Part shown: one piece after another, positions 25,167 to 33,683 of the stretch
Numbering within the stretch: position 1 is the stretch's first letter
Layout: each line of letters starts with the position of its first letter
Assembly: GCA_016929595.1 (NCBI GenBank)
Contig: JAFGIN010000151.1
Location: 1 to 64,000 of the forward strand
Reading direction: 5' to 3'
From: Chitinispirillaceae bacterium
GTDB lineage: Bacteria; Fibrobacterota; Chitinivibrionia; Chitinivibrionales; Chitinispirillaceae
Length of the DNA stretch: 64,000 bases
The notes under the pieces: model-generated
What the model was told of the DNA's origin: nothing
The model's input: only the letters and a program-made list of their open reading frames with translations
Database searches by the model: none
Made by a program: the position numbers and the translations under genes

Positions 25167-26074
25167 TAAAGTACCTTTTTATTTTGTTTACTTTTTATTA
25201 AAGCAATAATCCTTCCAAGATGGTGAAAAAAGCTTTCTATACATGCCATTTTTATTTTCTCATTACAGATAAGTATTGTTGGAAAAATCAATAATGTCAG
25301 AAACATTTTTAACAATGATTTTGTAATAATATATGCCTGGTATACTCCGGAACTGTTTTTCTCCAGAAATCGATGACTGTTTTGTCCTCTTTTTAAAGCT
25401 CTTTGTATATAAAATTTTCTTTTCAAGCGGCTTTCTTCAACCGGTTCATATACTATCGCCTCATTACACCAGAGGATTTTTGAATTTTTCAATTTTATGA
25501 GATTATGAAAGAAATCGACATCTTCCCCTCCTGATAAGCCGAAAACAGTATCAAACAAGCAATTACCTTTTACAATAGTTTCATGTAGCAAAAGACAGTT
25601 TCCGGTTCTTGCATTTTCGGTTTTAATTATTGTTCCGGTAGTAAATGATTTCCTTTGACATACATTTGATTCTCTTATCCATCGTGGGCTATGCCGTGGT
25701 AATTCGGCAATAACTGGTCCCAAAGTTCCATCAGCGTGATACAACTCACAAACAGTATAATGGTTAAGTAGCCAGAAATCGTCGGGATACTCATCGTCAT
25801 CAATCAGAGCTAGGTATTTTCCAGATGCAGTTTCCAGTACTTTATTTCTTGCTTTAGCAATATTTTTTTCAATAACACTATAATAGTTTACTTCAAAGTT
25901 GCACTCTGTTATGTTTTTGACAGTATCTTCTGCACTTTTTTCCACATCGTTATCAACTACATTAACTGAATAGCTGAACCTGTTTTCAGTAGATTGAAAA
26001 TTGAGTTTTTTCAACAACAATGCAAGCTTTTCAGGTCTTTTATACGTACAAATACCGATACAAATATGATCCAT
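25166..26074 (-). CDS. GT2-family glycosyltransferase
   Basis: 302 residues. It opens ICIGICTYKRPEKLALLL and has the DDD donor-site motif in LALIDDDEYPDDFWL, then FGLSGGEDVDFF, a typical acceptor-side GT2 signature. A hydrophobic segment (MFLTLLIFPTILI) near residue 260 suggests membrane association. It is followed directly by a second GT2 gene with a one-base overlap. Confidence 0.85.
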   Translation of the reverse strand: MDHICIGICTYKRPEKLALLLKKLNFQSTENRFSYSVNVVDNDVEKSAEDTVKNITECNFEVNYYSVIEKNIAKARNKVLETASGKYLALIDDDEYPDDFWLLNHYTVCELYHADGTLGPVIAELPRHSPRWIRESNVCQRKSFTTGTIIKTENARTGNCLLLHETIVKGNCLFDTVFGLSGGEDVDFFHNLIKLKNSKILWCNEAIVYEPVEESRLKRKFYIQRALKRGQNSHRFLEKNSSGVYQAYIITKSLLKMFLTLLIFPTILICNEKIKMACIESFFHHLGRIIALIKSKQNKKVL

Positions 26075-26242
26075 ATGATCTCAAACGATTAATAGTTTCT
26101 GGTACAATTTCTGATGTCTTAACAACAAAATGTAATGTAAACCAAACAAATGATGTTTGTTTTAAAAAACGCTTTCAGTAAAATTGTAAATCAATATCGT
26201 GATAAAGAAAGCTAATCTTAATCTTGAGAATTCAGAACAAGC

Positions 26243-27436
26243 TTATTTTTTTTGAGTACCTGCATAGTTTTGATTATGTAATGAGTCTATTATATCAAGA
26301 TATATATATTGTTTATTTTGCCAGTTATTCTCCTGTATATACTTTCTTGAATTTTTTACCATTTGCAGTCCGATATTGGAATTTTTGCACAGTATTTCGA
26401 TACAATCTGCCAATTTATAGTAGTTATCAGATTCAAAAAACATTATTTCTTTATCGGTGAAATAAAATTTGTGAGCAAGTGTATCAGCTGCAATTACCGG
26501 AATATCCATAATCATATATTCAAATATTTTTGTGCTCAAAGCTTCATTTGCAAAAGTCCTGCTACTCTTTGGTTCAACACCAATATCGGCTTCTCTCAGG
26601 AGTTCAGGTAATTGATGAATTGGAACTATATCATTAAAAAATATCCTCTCACCCAAATTAAGATCCACAGTCAAACCTTTCAGATATCCCTCATCGGTTC
26701 CTTTACCATATATCTTCAAATCAATATTAACAGATCTTCTTTTTAAAATATCAACTGCCCTAATTGCTGTTTCAAGTCCTTGATGCCTGCTCAGGGTTCC
26801 AGGATACACAATCGTTGTTGTAGTGTTCTGTTTTTTTTTGTATAGAGATTTATTGAATATTTTTACATCTGGATAATTTAAAACGACCGTACATTTTTTT
26901 TGATCTACAGCTCTTTTTATTAATTTTTTATACCATATATGATTCGCAACAATTACATGATCTACAAATTGTGCAGAAATTTTTTCGATTATAATCAGCA
27001 TTTTGAATAAAAAAGCATTTTGCCCTACGCGAAATTTACTTGCAAACAGCTCCGGAACAATGTCATGTATGTCCAGAATAATTTTGCTTCCCATCAGTTT
27101 TGGAAAAATCGTTGCGAATACCTCGAAGTCAGGAACAGAATGCACATGTATAATATCATATTTTTTTTTGATATTATTTATGGTCAGTAAATACATCGAA
27201 TGCAACAAAAACTTCATAAGTCTGAATAAATAAGTGAGCTTTCCCTTTTCATTAGATATTCTGCTCTGGATCTTAAAAATCTTTACTCCGTTGAGTTCAG
27301 ACATTTTTTCTGAACCCTTCTGTCTCAATACAATCGCGTCAACAGTATCGCCCCTGGCTGAGAATGTTTCTGCATACCTCCTGACTCTATTATCCCCCTC
27401 ATAGAAGGTATAAGCCACCATACATACGTGCATCAC
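26243..27436 (-). CDS. GT4-family glycosyltransferase
   Basis: 397 residues of GT-B fold. The N-terminal part has YDIIHVHSVPDFEVFA and ILDIHDIVPELFAS. The donor domain has TTTIVYPGTLSRHQGLETAI and DIGVEPKSSRTFANEALSTK, with an E-x7-E-like element shifted toward SKTIFEYM-type sequence. The ATG pair at the start leaves M1 or M2 as alternatives. A 168-bp gap separates it from the next gene; it contains a weak CAAACA/TGTTTG hairpin but no T-run. Confidence 0.82.
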   Translation of the reverse strand: MMHVCMVAYTFYEGDNRVRRYAETFSARGDTVDAIVLRQKGSEKMSELNGVKIFKIQSRISNEKGKLTYLFRLMKFLLHSMYLLTINNIKKKYDIIHVHSVPDFEVFATIFPKLMGSKIILDIHDIVPELFASKFRVGQNAFLFKMLIIIEKISAQFVDHVIVANHIWYKKLIKRAVDQKKCTVVLNYPDVKIFNKSLYKKKQNTTTTIVYPGTLSRHQGLETAIRAVDILKRRSVNIDLKIYGKGTDEGYLKGLTVDLNLGERIFFNDIVPIHQLPELLREADIGVEPKSSRTFANEALSTKIFEYMIMDIPVIAADTLAHKFYFTDKEIMFFESDNYYKLADCIEILCKNSNIGLQMVKNSRKYIQENNWQNKQYIYLDIIDSLHNQNYAGTQKK

Positions 27437-27457
27437 TTAATCCTTTTTAAACTTTTA

Positions 27458-28378
27458 CTAATTTATCTGATATTCTTTTTTGTTTATCAATATTGCGAGT
27501 TCTTTTGGCTGTATGTTCAAGAACTTACCATTATAGTTATTACAAATGTATTCTAATAATTCGATGTAATGTCTTACCGGATACTCTGTATAATTACATG
27601 TATTATTGAAACTCATATAATCAGGATGCGTATTCACAAGAATCATTCCGTTATTTTCAAAAATCCAGTCAACCTTTTCTTTCCATATCTTAATATCTCT
27701 TTCCTTCATCAATATGAACAGTAAAAAATCCTGCGGCAGAGTATAAGGCATTTCGACAAAAGTTCCACTTGTAAATTTCCTTTTAATCACAAATGGAAAT
27801 ATTGTGTTTACACCTTCTGGTTGCGGCTCAAATGGATCTGTATCAAAAGTTGAACAATCGTACGTAATATTAAGTTCACTTATCCAGTCTAAATTGTGAT
27901 ACATTGCTCCCGCTCTGAAACCGCATGCATTCCACTCTCTGAGATAGGTATTAATCTTTTTTGCTCTCTGCGTGAAAATACTGTAACTGCTGAATAGCCT
28001 CCCATCATGATTCAAATCATGTACCCCTATTTCAAAACCCATTTCGGTGAGTTTCCTTAAAATTTCCATTGAAACAGTGTACTTTTCGGGAACAAAATTA
28101 TATGAAGAACACAGATCCATGTCCTTTTCTATATTTGCAAGTTGTATACACTTACCGGAACCATTATATGACTCGACATCATGAGTCAGAATTAAAACAC
28201 ATTTTTTTCCATCTGGCCATCCATTCCAGTCTTCAGGTTTATTCGCAGCAGATTTACTTATTGGCCATATACCACCAGCCTTTAATAATTTCCTCTTAAC
28301 AATACCTCTTCGTATGTTTATCTGAATCGTACGCGGAATAAAAGGTTTTATAGAATAGAATAACAATTGAGAATTCAT
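27458..28378 (-). CDS. Polysaccharide deacetylase-family protein
   Basis: 306 residues of the NodB/CE4-like fold. The metal-binding motif is LTHDVES, the second is IGVHDLNHDG, and a third conserved segment is NTHPDYMSF. Two His and one Asp are placed for divalent metal binding. Family members remove N- or O-acetyl groups from sugars, but those in capsule loci often act on lipid-linked intermediates. No signal peptide is evident, so a cytoplasmic role is likely. The gene follows the aminotransferase by 26 bp. Confidence 0.78.
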   Translation of the reverse strand: MNSQLLFYSIKPFIPRTIQINIRRGIVKRKLLKAGGIWPISKSAANKPEDWNGWPDGKKCVLILTHDVESYNGSGKCIQLANIEKDMDLCSSYNFVPEKYTVSMEILRKLTEMGFEIGVHDLNHDGRLFSSYSIFTQRAKKINTYLREWNACGFRAGAMYHNLDWISELNITYDCSTFDTDPFEPQPEGVNTIFPFVIKRKFTSGTFVEMPYTLPQDFLLFILMKERDIKIWKEKVDWIFENNGMILVNTHPDYMSFNNTCNYTEYPVRHYIELLEYICNNYNGKFLNIQPKELAILINKKEYQIN

Positions 28379-28404
28379 TGTATAATCCTGCTGATAACAA
28401 GTGA

Positions 28405-29598
28405 TTAATTCCTGGTTGTATAGAACTTTCTGATTTCTTCTATTACTGCATTCTGTTCATTTTCCAATAACCATGGATGCATCGGAAGGGAAATAATTTC
28501 ATTTGCGCAGCGTTCACTTACCGGAAAAGCCCCTTTGGAATACCCGTAGTTTTTATATGCTTTCTGTAAATGTAAAGGTACCGGATAATGCAGTGCAGTT
28601 TCTATGCCATTTTCCAGGAGATATTTTCTTAGCTCGTCCCGATTTTTAACTTTTATGACATATAAATGATATACCGGGTATGATCCATCAGGAACTTCAG
28701 GCGTCATCACATCATCAATTTTGGATAACTCAGCAGAATAAGTAAGGGCGAGTTTCCTGCGTGTGTTGTTCCATTCCTGCAGATACTTCAGTTTATTGAG
28801 TAGAATCGCTGCCTGCAGCGTATCAAGTCTTCCATTGAAACCTTCAATCTCATGATAATATTTCGTTCTCTGTCCATGGTCCCGGAGCATTTTTATCTTC
28901 TGCGCTATTTGTGAATCATTGGTTGTAACCGCACCGGCATCGCCACAAGCACCGAGATTCTTTCCAGGATAAAAGCTGAATGCAGCAGACGAGCCATTTT
29001 CACCTGCATTTTTTAATTTTTTATCTGCTTCCGAAAAATATTGTGCGCCATGTGCTTGACATGAGTCCTCGATTACTGCAATATTATATGTGCCTGCGAT
29101 TCTGCTGATCTGATCGATTTTTGCCATTTGTCCATAGAGGTGAACTGGAATAACCGCTCTGACTGGTTTTCCTGAAATGGTATTTATTGTTTCTCCAGTT
29201 AACTCATCAAAAAAGCATTTCTCAGTAAGGTACTCTGTCAGTCGTTCGACAGACATACACATTGTACCTTCTTCGACATCAACAAATTCAGGTTGAGCAC
29301 CTGCCTGGGTTATCGCTTCTGCAGTTGCTATGAACGTATTCGGAACTGTTATTACGATATCACCGTGCTTCACGCCGATAGATAATAAAGAAAACAATAA
29401 GGCCTCAGTTCCACTTCCAACCCCAATCGCAAACTGTGTTCCACAAAATTCTGCGAATTTTTTTTCGAACTCACCAACAGATTGTCCGTTTATAAATTGG
29501 GCAGACTGGAGTAAATTCCTGAAGATTTCGATATATTCAGTTTCTCTTTCCTTGTGATGTTTTTTCAGATCCATGAACGGTACTTTTACAGCTTCCAT
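28405..29598 (-). CDS. DegT/DnrJ/EryC1/StrS aminotransferase (WbpE-like)
   Basis: 397 residues, usual for sugar aminotransferases. The PLP lysine lies in SFYPGKNLGACGDAGA, the phosphate-binding GSGTEAL near residue 62, and the conserved IEDSCQAHGA near 180. It is followed by partners matching WbpB and WbpD in order. In that pathway it transfers an amino group to the 3-keto sugar nucleotide, giving a UDP-2-acetamido-3-amino-glucuronate. The start overlaps the acetyltransferase stop by one base (TAATG). An equivalent of the WbpA dehydrogenase is not in the window. Confidence 0.85.
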   Translation of the reverse strand: MEAVKVPFMDLKKHHKERETEYIEIFRNLLQSAQFINGQSVGEFEKKFAEFCGTQFAIGVGSGTEALLFSLLSIGVKHGDIVITVPNTFIATAEAITQAGAQPEFVDVEEGTMCMSVERLTEYLTEKCFFDELTGETINTISGKPVRAVIPVHLYGQMAKIDQISRIAGTYNIAVIEDSCQAHGAQYFSEADKKLKNAGENGSSAAFSFYPGKNLGACGDAGAVTTNDSQIAQKIKMLRDHGQRTKYYHEIEGFNGRLDTLQAAILLNKLKYLQEWNNTRRKLALTYSAELSKIDDVMTPEVPDGSYPVYHLYVIKVKNRDELRKYLLENGIETALHYPVPLHLQKAYKNYGYSKGAFPVSERCANEIISLPMHPWLLENEQNAVIEEIRKFYTTRN

Positions 29599-30068
29599 TA
29601 TACCCCCCTGATGTATCTTGCAGGATTTCCTGCAACAATTGTTCCCGGTTCAACATTCTTAGTTACTACACTGCCAGCTCCTACAATCGCATTACGTCCA
29701 ATTGTAATTCCACACATGATAACAGATCCGGAACCTATTGAAGCTCCCTCTTTTACAATCGTAGGCTCAAGACTCCACTCGCTTTCGTTTTTCATGAGCC
29801 CATCATCGTTGGTTGATCGTGGAAACCTATCGTTTATAAATGTTACACTGTGCCCGACAAAAACACGATCCTCGATAATAACACCTTCACATACAAATGT
29901 ATGACTTGAAATCTTACAATTATTGCCGATCTTTGCGTTTTTCTGTATTTCAACAAAAGCTCCCACTTTTGTATTATATCCTATTTCACACCCGTACATA
30001 TTTACAAATAATCCAATGTAAACATTTTCTCCCAGTTTTACATTTGTTGATATAAGATGATTGCTCAT
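29598..30068 (-). CDS. Hexapeptide N-acetyltransferase (WbpD-like)
   Basis: 156 residues of left-handed beta helix with turns such as VYIGLFVNMYGCEIG, IEDRVFVGHSVTFINDRFPR and VIMCGITIGRNAIVGAGSVV. The FINDRFPR segment and the AGNPARYIRGV ending are typical of WbpD/FdtC-type enzymes. They acetylate the 3-amino group made by the adjacent aminotransferase. The reading frame overlaps the oxidoreductase end by four bases, so all three enzymes are probably made in fixed ratio. Confidence 0.85.
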   Translation of the reverse strand: MSNHLISTNVKLGENVYIGLFVNMYGCEIGYNTKVGAFVEIQKNAKIGNNCKISSHTFVCEGVIIEDRVFVGHSVTFINDRFPRSTNDDGLMKNESEWSLEPTIVKEGASIGSGSVIMCGITIGRNAIVGAGSVVTKNVEPGTIVAGNPARYIRGV

Positions 30069-31111
30069 AATTCATCTCCCAACGGAATCGGTACTTTCGT
30101 GCCACTTTTTTTCAATTCAACCGGTCTGCCATCATTAATCAACGACTGGTCGCAGGCTTCAAGCATTTTAACCACTTTCAATCCACACTGCCCATCATTA
30201 ATGGGCGCAAAATCATTTTCGATACACTCTATGAAATGAATGCATTCATGTTTCAAAGCCTCAACCTGATCCACTTTAGGAGCCCACATGTCCCCGGTCC
30301 GATAATTTATCAGTAAATCATATATTCCTTCTGTATTTTTAACCTCAACACCTTTATCATAAATTTTAATCTTCTCATCTGCATTTAAATCGTTCCAGAC
30401 GAGCATTTTTTTCTCTCCACCGATCAGGGTCGTTCGGACTTTAACAGGGGAGAGCCAGTTTACACTTATGTGTGCGATAATGTTTGTACTGTAATGAACT
30501 GTTATATAAGCTATATCCTCCCGTATATTAACGTGAGAACTTCCCCATGCTGAAATTGCAACCGGATCATCCTTAATGATATATGACATAATAGAAAAGT
30601 CGTGAGGCGCCAGATCCCATATCACATTTACATCATGCTGAAACAGTCCCAGATTTACTCTCACAGAATCATAATAGTATATTGAACCGACCTCACCATA
30701 CTCAATCAATTGTTTTATCTTTTTCACTGCTCCTGTAAATATAAACGTGTGATCAACCATTAACTTTAGTCTTTTAACATTTGCAAGTTCAATTAACTCT
30801 TCAGCCTGTGAAGATTTTAGAGTCAATGGCTTTTCAACAAATACATGCTTGCCATTTTCCAAAGCTAATTTTGACAATAAATAATGTGTTGAAACCGGTG
30901 TAACAATAGCAACAGCATCTATATCCGTTGACAGAATAACCTTTTCAGGATCTGTCTCGACTCTGATTCCATTCATCAATGATGCAATTCGCTTAAAAAC
31001 TTCCGGATTTTTATCACAAACAGCAATTACATTTACCCCGTCAATCGATCTGAAATTTCTTAAAATATTCGGTCCCCAGTAACCCATCCCAATTACACCA
31101 ACATTTACCAT
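30065..31111 (-). CDS. Gfo/Idh/MocA oxidoreductase (WbpB-like)
   Basis: 348 residues. An N-terminal NAD-binding fold has VGVIGMGYWGPNILRNF. The family motif VEKPLTL follows near residue 94, and the conserved DLAPHDFSIM carries the catalytic-type His. In the WbpB-WbpE-WbpD set it oxidises the 3-hydroxyl of a UDP-GlcNAcA to give the substrate for the aminotransferase. Its order next to the other two supports synthesis of a 2,3-diacetamido sugar acid. It starts 15 bp after the stop of the sugar-phosphate transferase. Confidence 0.85.
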   Translation of the reverse strand: MVNVGVIGMGYWGPNILRNFRSIDGVNVIAVCDKNPEVFKRIASLMNGIRVETDPEKVILSTDIDAVAIVTPVSTHYLLSKLALENGKHVFVEKPLTLKSSQAEELIELANVKRLKLMVDHTFIFTGAVKKIKQLIEYGEVGSIYYYDSVRVNLGLFQHDVNVIWDLAPHDFSIMSYIIKDDPVAISAWGSSHVNIREDIAYITVHYSTNIIAHISVNWLSPVKVRTTLIGGEKKMLVWNDLNADEKIKIYDKGVEVKNTEGIYDLLINYRTGDMWAPKVDQVEALKHECIHFIECIENDFAPINDGQCGLKVVKMLEACDQSLINDGRPVELKKSGTKVPIPLGDEL

Positions 31112-31126
31112 ACCTTATCCCCTGTC

Positions 31127-32226
31127 TTAATAACCACCCTTCGTCGAAAATAAAACCAATATAGTTTTACATAGTATTTTGATATCCAGAAATAATGAAT
31201 TGGATTCTTTATACCGCAGGTCCATTCTAACCATTTCATCAAACGTTGTTCGACTTCTTCCTTCCACCTGCCACAACCCTGTAATCCCAGGCTTGATTGA
31301 AAATATTCTTTCCCTATGCCATTTTTGGTACTGTTCAAATTCATATGGAAGCGCCGGACGCGGCCCTACCAATGACATCTCTCCTTTAAGAACGTTGACG
31401 AACTGTGGTATTTCATCGAAACTCAATTTTCTCAGAACATTTCCTGCTCTTGTAATTCTTGGATCATCAACGATTTTATATGTTGTATCCCTGCATTTCC
31501 CTTGTATCAACTGTGAAACATAGTTTCTGTGTATATCATCAGACAAATTACAATACATTGTTCTGAATTTATACATATAGAACTTCCTGCCATTCTCTCC
31601 TATCCGTATCTGTTTAAAAATGACAGGCCCTGGAGAAGTCAGTTTTATCACTATTGCAATGACTGCCGAAATCGGCAGGAATATGATAATCCCGGTTAGT
31701 CCACCAGCAATATCAAGACACTTTTTTACTACTGTCTTTAATACATTTTTTTTTTTAACAAATCGTTAAATAACAGTTCTCCAATGTTTTTATCCCGATT
31801 TGTATCATCAGAAAAATTTACTAAATTTAATGATAGCGATAACATACCTTCATTATAAAAACAATCAACAAGTTTCTTTTGAAGAACCATCTGGTCATCT
31901 GCTTTAATATCGGTAAAAAGTACTCCGATTTCTTCACTGTTCTTTATCCATCCAATCGAATCGCCATCCCTGATTTTGCCTCTCAAAGTTATTACAGATT
32001 TTCTTAAACTTTCCAGTACACATTTTCTTTTAACATTACTGTTATTATAACTATCTTTTAAATTTACTTTTGCTATCCCCACAGTTCTACTATTTCTTAT
32101 CGCTCTTGATTTTTCTACCAAAAGAGTACCGGCAAATTTTTGCTCATCCAGCATCCAATCCATACAGTCCATTGATTTTTTAACAGAACTTACATTTCTA
32201 TTCGATGCAGAATCATTTATATCCAT
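31127..32226 (-). CDS. Initiating sugar-phosphate transferase with GGDEF-like N-terminus, split by -1 frameshift
   Basis: Two frames make one protein. The upstream frame (ATG 32226 with a GGAG site, to TAA 31738) encodes 162 residues with a degenerate GGDEF-like region (GDSIGWIKNSEEIGVLFTDI). It ends LLKKKMY just after a run of 11 A. Reading -1 at that run instead gives LLKKKNVLKTVVKKCLDIAG and a complete bacterial sugar transferase: a transmembrane helix, KLTSPGPVIFKQIRIG, YKFRTM, MSLVGPRPALP and KPGITGLWQVEGR. The downstream frame has no ATG, GTG or TTG before the helix; its first GTG (31651) would cut the helix off. The joined product of about 366 residues would load the first sugar-phosphate onto undecaprenyl phosphate. 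It is either a slippage-expressed gene or a broken one. Confidence 0.78.
31746..31756 (-). other. A11 slippery run joining the two transferase frames
   Basis: Eleven consecutive A on the coding strand read TTA AAA AAA AAA ATG TAT TAA in the upstream frame. A -1 ribosomal slip, or one extra A added by RNA polymerase, moves reading into the transferase frame and avoids the TAA six bases later. Runs of nine or more A are known slippage sites. A one-base deletion or a sequencing error in the run would look the same. Confidence 0.7.
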
Positions 32227-32441
32227 GGTAGCTCCACATATCTCTATATTTTTTGAATAAAATGTTATAATCAGATTTATGTGAAATTCTCTGTTTTTAC
32301 TTTTTTTATCAATTTTGAGTTTAGCAGTAGGACTATAATCTAATTTTGCAAAAGACAGGCCATCATTGATTTCACATTTTCAATGTAAAACCTGAAACGC
32401 TTAACTTATAATTTGAGTGCTGAGCTTATTTAAACATTTTG
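32227..32441. promoter_or_regulatory. Upstream region of the polysaccharide locus
   Basis: 215 bp of AT-rich DNA before the first polysaccharide gene, after the EndoQ gene stop. It is the natural place for the locus promoter and for a terminator of the EndoQ transcript. I found no well-spaced promoter boxes, JUMPstart/ops element or T-run hairpin. Confidence 0.35.
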
Positions 32442-33683
32442 TTATACATTGATCAAAACAGATCCAAACTTACCATCATACCCGGGTGATATGGTTACAT
32501 TTCCATTTCTCAACTGTTCGATCAAAGCAGCCAATTCAGGTGAACTTTTTTTAATATATTCCAGAGGCAAGGTCAATATTATTTCCATTTCAGACCCCAA
32601 TGTTCTTACACATTTTTCGTATTCAACTGCGATTCTCTTACTCTTTGGAGAGATGCCCGACAATTGGGAAAGCAGATTCCTCAATGGTGTAATTCTCCAG
32701 AATTTTGATAAACGGTGGTTTCCTCTTCCTGATTCTTTACTAATAAGCTGTCTGGTACGATTAAGTACCCCCGGAGTCATTTTTTTACCACAAACCGGAC
32801 ATATTCTATTCTCCGTAAACATCGATGTATACATCTGACATTTTCTGTGACCATCCAGAAAATATTTGCCTTCTTCAGGAAAAAATTCGATTGTCCCAGA
32901 AAACCCGAATTCTTCGGTTCCGGTTTTAATTGCATTAATTATAGTATCGAGTGAAATACTGGTATCAAAGCAGGTTGCCTCTCTCCCAATCACATCTGGT
33001 GAGTGTGCATCAGAATTCGAAACCAATGTGTAATTGTCCAATAATGCAACGGCTCTGTTCATCGGAGGATCGGAAGATAGTCCAGTTTCTACAGCATAAA
33101 TACTGCCAGTAAGATCTCTGAAACACTCTTCTATAGAATCAAAGCCCGACCATTCTCCCAGAACAGAATACCATGGAGTCCATATATGTGCTGGAATACA
33201 AAGACTACTGCTATCAATTGAAAGTACGATTTCGAGTAAATCTCTTGAATCGATTTTCAGGCAGGGACGCCCATTTGAAGAAACATTCCCAAAAAGTTCA
33301 AGACGCCTGCTAACTTTTCGAGCTGCATCCAGAGAACTTAACAATATCAATAGATGAATCCGCCGGACTTTTTTATCCCATTTGTATATGCAGCACACTT
33401 CTGTTGCCACAAAAAAATATACTTCCCGTCCAAAATATAATGCACAATCGTCATGCCTGAATTCATCCTTAAGCATATACAGGCCATTTTCACAAAGAAA
33501 TAGCTTTTTTTCCAGTTCTCTGGCCCACTCCGGATGCAGAGCATCTGCCGTACCAAGCACAGAAATACCCTTTTTCCTTGCCCAGAGATCGAACAGTTCG
33601 GGACAGCAATATTTACTTGTCGCAATAGAAAATCTGGAATGAAGATGTAAATCGGCAAAAAACAGCATGATCTCAATGTTCAA
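32442..33683 (-). CDS. PHP-domain endonuclease Q-like protein
   Basis: 413 residues. The N-terminal PHP metal site is ADLHLHSRFSIATSK (His 12 and His 14 region), followed by LGTADALHPEW, IPAHIWTPW and VSNSDAHSP, each giving metal-binding His or Asp. Near residue 295 is a zinc-finger-like ICPVCGKKMTPGVLNR. This domain order is that of EndoQ, which nicks DNA 5' of deaminated or abasic bases. EndoQ is best known from archaea and occurs in scattered bacteria. The start overlaps the SpoIID-like gene end by 11 bp. An alternative start is M6. Confidence 0.75.
   Translation of the reverse strand: MNIEIMLFFADLHLHSRFSIATSKYCCPELFDLWARKKGISVLGTADALHPEWARELEKKLFLCENGLYMLKDEFRHDDCALYFGREVYFFVATEVCCIYKWDKKVRRIHLLILLSSLDAARKVSRRLELFGNVSSNGRPCLKIDSRDLLEIVLSIDSSSLCIPAHIWTPWYSVLGEWSGFDSIEECFRDLTGSIYAVETGLSSDPPMNRAVALLDNYTLVSNSDAHSPDVIGREATCFDTSISLDTIINAIKTGTEEFGFSGTIEFFPEEGKYFLDGHRKCQMYTSMFTENRICPVCGKKMTPGVLNRTRQLISKESGRGNHRLSKFWRITPLRNLLSQLSGISPKSKRIAVEYEKCVRTLGSEMEIILTLPLEYIKKSSPELAALIEQLRNGNVTISPGYDGKFGSVLINV

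Noticed and set aside
31105-31344. 79-codon frame overlapping the transferase end
   Set aside because: Shadow of the conserved transferase C-terminus in another frame.
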